From: Clostridia bacterium
GTDB lineage: Bacteria; Bacillota; Clostridia; UMGS1810
DNA: 6,429 nt
NCBI GenBank assembly: GCA_017503945.1
Contig: JAFVSB010000015.1
Span: forward strand, 1 to 6,429
Direction of reading: 5' to 3'
The translations under genes and the position numbers were made by a program. A model generated the notes under the pieces. The model was not told the origin of the DNA and did no database searches. It worked only from the letters and a program-made list of their open reading frames with translations. Positions 1 through 6,429 of this stretch are shown here, piece after piece. Positions within the stretch are counted from its first letter, which is position 1. Each line of letters starts with the position of its first letter.

Positions 1-843
1 TCTGATAATAATGAAATTAAAATAATTTGCGAAAATACAATGTTTAATATATTGTATCTTTCAAGTGAGGGTTATCCTTCTATTTCAAAGGTAGAAGACG
101 CAAATAATATAAGAATATATTCAAAAAATTTAAAAGAAACAATAAAAAATACTCTCTTTGCTGCATCTGATGATGAAAGCAGACCAATACTCATGGGCAT
201 ATGCTTTGAAATAAATAAAAGCAACATGAAGGCAGTAGCCATTGATAAAACACGCCTTGCTCTTCGCAATCAGATTATTCCCGAAACAACTTTTCAAAAT
301 TTAAAATTTGTAGTGCCCGAAAAGGTTCTTTCCGATATTTTAAAAATATTGAAAGATGATTCTACAATTGTGGATATTTTTGTAAATGAAAAAAGTGTAA
401 TGTTTAAATTTGACACATTCACAATTATTTCAAATCTTTTGCAGGGTGAATTTATAGATTATAATCGCTTAATTCCTCCTCAGTCAAATATCACTGCAAA
501 AATCAACATTAAAGCTTTCAGAGAAATGATAGAAAGAGCTTCCATCATTATAAACTATGATGACCCAAATATTCCTGTTGTTCTAAAGCTTAAAAATTCA
601 GAAATAACTGTGGAATGTATATCTAAATTTGGTAATTTCTGTGAAAAAATAGATGTCGATAAATATGGTGACGATTTGCGCATAGGTGTAAACAGCAAGC
701 TCATCTTAAATGCATTAAAATGCATAGAAGATGAATATGCTTCGTTTGAATTTACTAACATGAGAGGTCCTTTTGTAATAAAGCCTCTTGAGGGTGATTC
801 ATATCTTTACATGGTTCTTCCTATGGAACTCAAAAATAAGTAA
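1..843 (+). CDS. dnaN: DNA polymerase III beta subunit (sliding clamp), 3' part
   Basis: This is the C-terminal 280 residues of the sliding clamp, the dimeric ring that encircles DNA and tethers the replicative polymerase and repair partners. The frame is open from base 1, so the gene starts upstream; the ATG at 40 is an internal Met (in ICENTMFN), not the start. Clamps are usually about 370 residues, so roughly 90 N-terminal residues are missing. Recognisable family features are the domain 2 segment with SDDESRPILMGI and DKTRLALR, a FVVPEKVLSDI strand-helix, LLQGEFIDYNRLIPP leading into domain 3, and the terminal strand YLYMVLPMEL. The end LPMEL plus KNK replaces the MPMRL terminus of E. coli, which lines the client-peptide pocket. 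Gene order dnaN-yaaA-recF supports the call. Identification rests on motif and context and is firm. Confidence 0.96.
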   Translation, partial: SDNNEIKIICENTMFNILYLSSEGYPSISKVEDANNIRIYSKNLKETIKNTLFAASDDESRPILMGICFEINKSNMKAVAIDKTRLALRNQIIPETTFQNLKFVVPEKVLSDILKILKDDSTIVDIFVNEKSVMFKFDTFTIISNLLQGEFIDYNRLIPPQSNITAKINIKAFREMIERASIIINYDDPNIPVVLKLKNSEITVECISKFGNFCEKIDVDKYGDDLRIGVNSKLILNALKCIEDEYASFEFTNMRGPFVIKPLEGDSYLYMVLPMELKNK

Positions 844-848
844 GGTGA
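842..848 (+). promoter_or_regulatory. Ribosome binding site of yaaA overlapping the dnaN stop
   Basis: AAGGTGA closely matches the Shine-Dalgarno consensus and ends 8 bases before the yaaA ATG at 857. Its first two bases lie in the dnaN TAA stop (841-843), so ribosomes finishing dnaN clear the site directly. This fixes the yaaA start. Confidence 0.85.
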
Positions 849-856
849 AATTATAA

Positions 857-1075
857 ATGACAGAAATTAAAATACATACTCCCTTTATAAAGCTTGACCA
901 ACTCATTAAATTTGCAGGTATTTCATTTGATGGTGCCGAAGCAAAAGAAATTATAAAGCAGGGTTTGGTCACCGTAAATGGAGATAAGGAGCTTCGCCGC
1001 GGCAGAAAGCTCTATGAAGGTGATGAAGTTAAAGTAGATCTTGGAGAAGAAGTTTTTGAATTAATTGTAAAATAA
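857..1075 (+). CDS. yaaA: S4-domain RNA-binding protein YaaA
   Basis: A 72-residue protein made almost wholly of one S4 RNA-binding domain. The fold is seen from IKLDQLIKFAGI (11-22) through the second helix AKEIIKQGLVTVNG (29-42) to the basic RRGRKLYEGDEVKV stretch (47-60). The RRGRKL motif and the gene position between dnaN and recF are hallmarks of the YaaA family (B. subtilis YaaA, also called RlbA), which is about the same length. S4 domains bind structured RNA; the B. subtilis member has been linked to the large ribosomal subunit, but nothing in this sequence shows the exact target. A strong RBS overlaps the dnaN stop. The TAA stop (1073-1075) shares its last base with the recF ATG, so the two genes are probably translationally coupled. 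It is a cytoplasmic protein with no signal peptide or membrane segment. Confidence 0.93.
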   Translation: MTEIKIHTPFIKLDQLIKFAGISFDGAEAKEIIKQGLVTVNGDKELRRGRKLYEGDEVKVDLGEEVFELIVK

Positions 1076-2142
1076 TGTATATTAAAAATATTAAACTTCA
1101 AAATTTCAGAAATTATGAAAAAGAGCTTATTGAATTTTCACCAAAAATGAATATCATATACGGTCATAACGGACAGGGTAAGACCAATATAGTAGAAGCT
1201 ATACATTTTTTTCAAAGCGGCAAATCATACAGATGTCAAAAAGACATAGAAGCTTTAAAATTTGGTGAAGATTATTTTAAAATTGAAGCGCTTTTTGAAA
1301 CAAATAAAGGAAAAAGCGATGCTCTTATATTTGTGAATGATAAAAAAAGTGTAAGAGTAAATGGTTTTCAGCTTGAAAAGCTAAGCGAGCTTGTGGGTGA
1401 ATATAACATGGTTATTTTCACACCTGATTATTTAAAGCTTATAAAAGACGGACCCGGTGTGAGAAGACAATTTATAGATTCTTTTATAAGCCAGATAAAA
1501 CCTACTTATTTTAAAAACCTCATAAGCTATTACAGAGTGCTAAAGCAAAGGAACAATGTGCTCAAACAAAAAAACATGCTTCAAACTCTTGATGTATGGG
1601 ATGAAAAGCTTGCCTCGCTTGGTGTAAAAATATGTAAAATGCGAAAAAGCGCCATAGATAAAATAAATGAAACTATCAATATCATAGGCGAAGAAAGCTC
1701 TTTAACAGAAAAAATAAAGCTTTTATATACTCCAAGCGTAAAAGGTGATTTTGAGGACAAAGAAAACTTTATAAAACAGCTTAAATCATCGCTTCAAAGA
1801 GAACTTGAAAAAGGAATGACTCTCATAGGACCACACAGAGACGATTTTGAAATATTTATGAATGATATAAATATAAAAAAATACGGTTCTCAAGGGCAGA
1901 TGAGGTCATGCATTTTAAAATTAAAGCTTTCAGAATGTGAAATAATCAAAGAAAAAACAGGCGACACACCTATACTTCTTCTTGATGATATATTAAGTGA
2001 GCTTGATGAAAAAAGAAGAAAGTTCTTTTTGCAAAGCATTAAGGATAAGCAGGTGATTATAACCTGTACCGAAAAAGAAAATATTGATATTGATGATTGT
2101 TATGTTTTCAGAGTTGAAAAAGGCAAAGTAATAAGAGAATAG
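1075..2142 (+). CDS. recF: DNA replication and repair protein RecF
   Basis: A 355-residue SMC-like ABC ATPase that binds gapped DNA at ss/ds junctions and, with RecO and RecR, helps load RecA during gap repair and replication restart. The N-terminus YIKNIKLQNFRNY is typical. The Walker A motif GHNGQGKT is at 30-37, the FTPDYLKLIKDGP block at 115-127, GPHRDDFEI at 252-260, the ABC signature GSQGQMRS at 271-278, Walker B LLLDD at 301-305, and the D-loop SELD at 308-311. All catalytic motifs are intact. Length is slightly below the B. subtilis protein (370). The ATG overlaps the yaaA stop as TAATG; the nearest purine-rich GGAG (1043-1046) is 28 bases upstream, too far to act, so initiation probably relies on ribosomes terminating at yaaA. 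The gene is markedly AT-rich compared with gyrB and gyrA. Confidence 0.97.
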   Translation: MYIKNIKLQNFRNYEKELIEFSPKMNIIYGHNGQGKTNIVEAIHFFQSGKSYRCQKDIEALKFGEDYFKIEALFETNKGKSDALIFVNDKKSVRVNGFQLEKLSELVGEYNMVIFTPDYLKLIKDGPGVRRQFIDSFISQIKPTYFKNLISYYRVLKQRNNVLKQKNMLQTLDVWDEKLASLGVKICKMRKSAIDKINETINIIGEESSLTEKIKLLYTPSVKGDFEDKENFIKQLKSSLQRELEKGMTLIGPHRDDFEIFMNDINIKKYGSQGQMRSCILKLKLSECEIIKEKTGDTPILLLDDILSELDEKRRKFFLQSIKDKQVIITCTEKENIDIDDCYVFRVEKGKVIRE

Positions 2143-2146
2143 GTGA
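2141..2146 (+). promoter_or_regulatory. Ribosome binding site that decides the remB start
   Basis: AGGTGA overlaps the last two bases of the recF TAG stop (2140-2142) and lies 5 bases before the GTG at 2152. The more upstream in-frame GTG at 2143 falls inside this site and so cannot use it. This argues for GTG 2152 as the true start. Confidence 0.75.
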
Positions 2147-2151
2147 TAAAT

Positions 2152-2415
2152 GTGTATCTTCACTTGGGAGCAGACATATCTGTTAATAAAAAATACATTG
2201 TGGCAATATTTGATTTGGATAACTCATCAACTTCAAAAATAACGCAAGAATATTTTAAAAAAGCCACAAATGATGGAAAAGTTATAAATGTGAGTAAAGA
2301 AGATTTGCCAAGATCGTTTGTTCTTGTGAAAGAAAAGGATGAAGAAAAACTATATATTTCACCTATTTCTTCTCAGACACTTTCCAAAAGAGCAAATATA
2401 AAAACAGATTTTTAA
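2152..2415 (+). CDS. remB: DUF370 family protein, RemB-like
   Basis: A small protein of 87 residues from GTG 2152 (90 if started at GTG 2143). It matches the RemA/RemB (DUF370) family: the opening MYLHLG corresponds to MYIHLG of B. subtilis RemB (YaaB, 81 residues), followed by IVAIFDLDN, and near the end YISPISSQTLSKRAN matches the family's YYSPLSSSTLKKRA pattern. The slot between recF and gyrB is the same as in B. subtilis. RemA of that species is a DNA-binding activator of biofilm matrix and osmoprotection genes; RemB is its less studied relative, and the regulatory targets here cannot be inferred. I prefer GTG 2152 because it aligns with the family N-terminus and sits 5 bases after AGGTGA. 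An ATG at 2150 overlaps this GTG but opens another frame. No membrane segment is visible. Confidence 0.9.
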   Translation: MYLHLGADISVNKKYIVAIFDLDNSSTSKITQEYFKKATNDGKVINVSKEDLPRSFVLVKEKDEEKLYISPISSQTLSKRANIKTDF

Positions 2416-2423
2416 ATTTCATG

Positions 2424-2429
2424 AAAGGA
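2424..2429 (+). promoter_or_regulatory. Ribosome binding site of gyrB
   Basis: AAAGGA ends 8 bases before the gyrB ATG at 2438, standard spacing. It partly overlaps the 10-base perfect palindrome TTTCATGAAA at 2417-2426. No promoter could be supported in the 22-base gap after remB, so gyrB is probably read from upstream or from a promoter inside remB or recF that I cannot recognise. Confidence 0.8.
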
Positions 2430-2437
2430 TACAGATT

Positions 2438-4375
<1,938 letters not shown>

Positions 4376-4387
4376 AAATATTCTATG

Positions 4388-4393
4388 AGAGGA
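4388..4393 (+). promoter_or_regulatory. Ribosome binding site of gyrA with long spacing
   Basis: AGAGGA is the only good Shine-Dalgarno match in the 31-base gyrB-gyrA gap. It lies 13 bases before the ATG at 4407, longer than usual. A closer ATG at 4394 directly abuts it but is in another frame and ends after 8 codons. In the gyrA frame a TGA at 4395-4397 rules out any earlier start. Confidence 0.65.
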
Positions 4394-4406
4394 ATGAAAC
4401 GAAAAA

Positions 4407-6429
4407 ATGGCAAAAAATAAAAAATACGAAGATTCTCATTTTGAAGAATATTTTGATACACAAAAAATAGTAGATGTAGACATAGAACAAAGAATGAGAG
4501 AAGCGTTTATAGATTATGCTATGAGCGTAATTGTGGCAAGAGCTCTGCCTGATGTGCGCGATGGCTTAAAGCCTGTGCACAGAAGAATTCTTTATTCCAT
4601 GTATGAAGAACATCTCACAGTGGACAAACCTTTCTTCAAATCTGCTACCACGGTAGGTAATGTTATAGGTAGATATCACCCTCACGGCGATGCATCGGTT
4701 TATGATGCCATGGTAAGACTTGCGCAGGATTTTTCAATGAGATATCCCCTCATTGACGGTCACGGCAACTTTGGTTCAGTCGATGGAGACCCCCCGGCTG
4801 CTTACCGTTACACCGAAGCCAGAATGAGCAAGCTTTCAAATGTTATGCTCGAAAACATCGAGAAAAACACCGTTGACTTTGCTCCCAACTTTGATGAAAA
4901 AAGAAAAGAGCCTTTGGTGCTTCCTACCCGCATACCCACCCTTTTGGTAAACGGCAGCTCAGGTATTGCAGTGGGCATGGCCACAAACATACCCCCTCAC
5001 AACCTCACCGAAGTGCTCGATGGTGTGATAGCTCAGATAGATAACCCCGAAATATCGGTGGAAGAACTCATGGAATATATAAAAGGTCCTGATTTTCCCA
5101 CCAAGGGCTCCATCATGGGCAAAAGCGGCATACGCAGTGCATATGCCACAGGTAAGGGCAAAATTATAATAAGAGCAAAAACCGAGATTGAAGAAAGAAA
5201 AGACGGCACATCTTCAATCATAGTGACCGAGCTTCCTTATCAGGTAAATAAAAAACTGCTTGTTGAGTCTATTGCCGACATGGTAAAAGACAAAAAGATT
5301 GAAGGACTTTCCGATATTGATGACCATTCATCTGACAGAGTGGGCATTCGCCTTGAAATTTTCTTAAAGCGCGATGCTAATCCTCAGGTTATTTTAAATC
5401 AGCTCTTTAAATATACCCGCTTGCAGGATAGTTTTTCTATCAATATGCTTGCAATTAAAGACGGCAAGCCCAAAACGATGGGTCTTAAGGAAATCTTAGA
5501 GCAGTTTATCAAATTTCAGGAAGAAATTGTTACTCGCCGCACAAGATTTGACCTTGAAAAAGCTGAAGCAAGAATGCACATATTGGAAGGCTTGCGCATA
5601 GCACTTGCAAACATTGATGAAATCATAAACATCATACGCAATTCCTATGATGATGCCAAAGAAAGACTCATGGCTCGCTTTGGCATGAGTGAAATTCAAG
5701 CGCAAAGCGTGCTTGACATGAGACTTGGCCAGCTGCAAAAACTAAACGGCGAAAAAATTGAAACAGAATACAAAGAGCTTTTGGCAAAATGCGAAGAATA
5801 CAGACTCCTTTTATCTGACCATGGCAAACTCATGGAACAGATAAAAGAAGAGCTTTTGGAAATCCGCGACAAATACGGCGATGAAAGACTCACCCAGCTT
5901 GAGCCTGCAATTGATTTTATTGATGATGAAGACCTCATTGAAGAAGAACAATGTGTAATCACAATGACTCATTTTGGCTACATCAAACGAATCCCCTCTG
6001 CCACCTACAAGGTACAGCACCGAGGCGGAAGAGGTATATCGGGTCTTTCAACACGCGAAGAAGACTTTGTGGAGAGCATCTTCACCTGTTCTTCTCATGA
6101 TTTCATACTTTTCTTTACCAATAAAGGCAGAATGTATAAGCTCAAAGCCTACAGAATCCCCGAATCGGGCAGACAGGCCAAAGGCATGGCAATAGTAAAT
6201 ATTCTCCCGCTTGAAAGTGATGAAAAAATTACTGCTACAATTCCGATTGCCAAATTTGAAGAAGATAAATATCTTACCATGATAACCAAAGACGGTTTTG
6301 TTAAAAAGACAGGTCTCGACCAGTATGACACAAACCGAAAGGGAGGTATCATTGCAATTGGTTTAAGAGAGGGCGATGAGCTCATTAAAGTGGCTCTCAC
6401 CGAAGAAAACCACAACATCATTCTTACCA
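4407..6429 (+). CDS. gyrA: DNA gyrase subunit A, 5' part
   Basis: The first 674 residues of GyrA; the frame is open at the window end, and about 150 of the usual 820 or so residues are missing. GyrA cuts and rejoins DNA and wraps it on its C-terminal beta-pinwheel. The start of the winged-helix domain is seen in FIDYAMSVIVARALPDVRDG (34-53). The quinolone-pocket helix has YHPHGDASVYD (90-100). Catalytic Tyr135 is preceded by Arg134 (YRYTE). SGIAVGMATNIPPHN (185-199) includes the DNA-bending Ile187. A coiled-coil gate arm runs from about 361 to 500, with MRLGQL at 438-443 where MRLQRL is usual. The pinwheel begins near 512 and carries the GyrA box QHRGGRG at 537-543, which marks GyrA rather than ParC. 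The N-terminus is about 12 residues longer than in B. subtilis. ATG 4407 is the only possible start because of the TGA at 4395. Confidence 0.97.
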   Translation, partial: MAKNKKYEDSHFEEYFDTQKIVDVDIEQRMREAFIDYAMSVIVARALPDVRDGLKPVHRRILYSMYEEHLTVDKPFFKSATTVGNVIGRYHPHGDASVYDAMVRLAQDFSMRYPLIDGHGNFGSVDGDPPAAYRYTEARMSKLSNVMLENIEKNTVDFAPNFDEKRKEPLVLPTRIPTLLVNGSSGIAVGMATNIPPHNLTEVLDGVIAQIDNPEISVEELMEYIKGPDFPTKGSIMGKSGIRSAYATGKGKIIIRAKTEIEERKDGTSSIIVTELPYQVNKKLLVESIADMVKDKKIEGLSDIDDHSSDRVGIRLEIFLKRDANPQVILNQLFKYTRLQDSFSINMLAIKDGKPKTMGLKEILEQFIKFQEEIVTRRTRFDLEKAEARMHILEGLRIALANIDEIINIIRNSYDDAKERLMARFGMSEIQAQSVLDMRLGQLQKLNGEKIETEYKELLAKCEEYRLLLSDHGKLMEQIKEELLEIRDKYGDERLTQLEPAIDFIDDEDLIEEEQCVITMTHFGYIKRIPSATYKVQHRGGRGISGLSTREEDFVESIFTCSSHDFILFFTNKGRMYKLKAYRIPESGRQAKGMAIVNILPLESDEKITATIPIAKFEEDKYLTMITKDGFVKKTGLDQYDTNRKGGIIAIGLREGDELIKVALTEENHNIILT

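Noticed and set aside
40..42. ATG 40 as the start of dnaN
   Set aside because: The frame is open to base 1 and encodes clamp-like sequence before it; the resulting protein would also be about 100 residues too short.
894..922. TTGACC followed 17 bases later by GGTATT as a sigma-A promoter inside yaaA
   Set aside because: The -10 candidate lacks the key second-position A and matches TATAAT at only three of six bases.
1885..1908. Met in the RecF signature GSQGQMRS as a functional defect
   Set aside because: The position varies among genuine RecF proteins (Gln in B. subtilis, Leu in E. coli), and Walker A, Walker B and the D-loop are intact.
2324..2358. TTGTGA with TATATT as a promoter for gyrB inside remB
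   Set aside because: The two boxes are 23 bases apart, too far for a standard promoter, and A/T-rich boxes are common by chance here.
4376..4406. Terminator between gyrB and gyrA
   Set aside because: The 31-base gap contains no stem-loop followed by a T run; the genes are most likely co-transcribed.
5974..6195. Plus-strand 73-codon frame within gyrA
   Set aside because: It is the +1 shadow of the conserved GyrA pinwheel coding region, with no independent evidence of a gene.

Overview
The window is a single run of six co-directional genes on the + strand: dnaN (3' part), yaaA, recF, remB (DUF370), gyrB and gyrA (5' part). This is the conserved block downstream of dnaA/oriC in Firmicutes, so the window almost certainly lies next to the chromosomal replication origin. 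dnaA and the origin itself are not inside it. AT-rich DNA, frequent AGA arginine codons, a DUF370 gene between recF and gyrB, and GyrB/GyrA variants that I recall from Oscillospirales-like sequences suggest an anaerobic Clostridia member. The class is a fairly firm inference; anything finer is tentative.

Layout. Bases 1-843 hold about the last three quarters of the sliding clamp gene. An S4-domain RNA-binding gene (857-1075) follows. It overlaps the recF start by one base (TAATG). recF (1075-2142) is followed by a small RemB-type gene, most likely starting at GTG 2152. gyrB (2438-4375) and gyrA (4407 to beyond 6429) complete the block. Gaps between genes are 31 bases or less. I found no convincing internal promoter, terminator, tRNA, repeat array, mobile element or minus-strand gene, and no stretch over 300 bases lacks a gene.

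How the genes work together. The clamp tethers the replicative polymerase and RecF handles gapped DNA at stalled forks. Gyrase (GyrA2GyrB2) removes the positive supercoils ahead of the fork. YaaA and RemB are small nucleic-acid-binding proteins that travel with this block. Tight spacing suggests co-transcription, with translational coupling at yaaA-recF.

I see no previously undescribed system here; this is a housekeeping region. Points worth a second look are at residue or signal level: the quinolone-pocket positions of GyrA and GyrB differ from the E. coli state, the GyrA box is QHRGGRG, the remB start needs care because ATG and GTG overlap, tiny out-of-frame ORFs overlap the gyrB and gyrA starts, and base composition changes between the recF side and the gyrase side.
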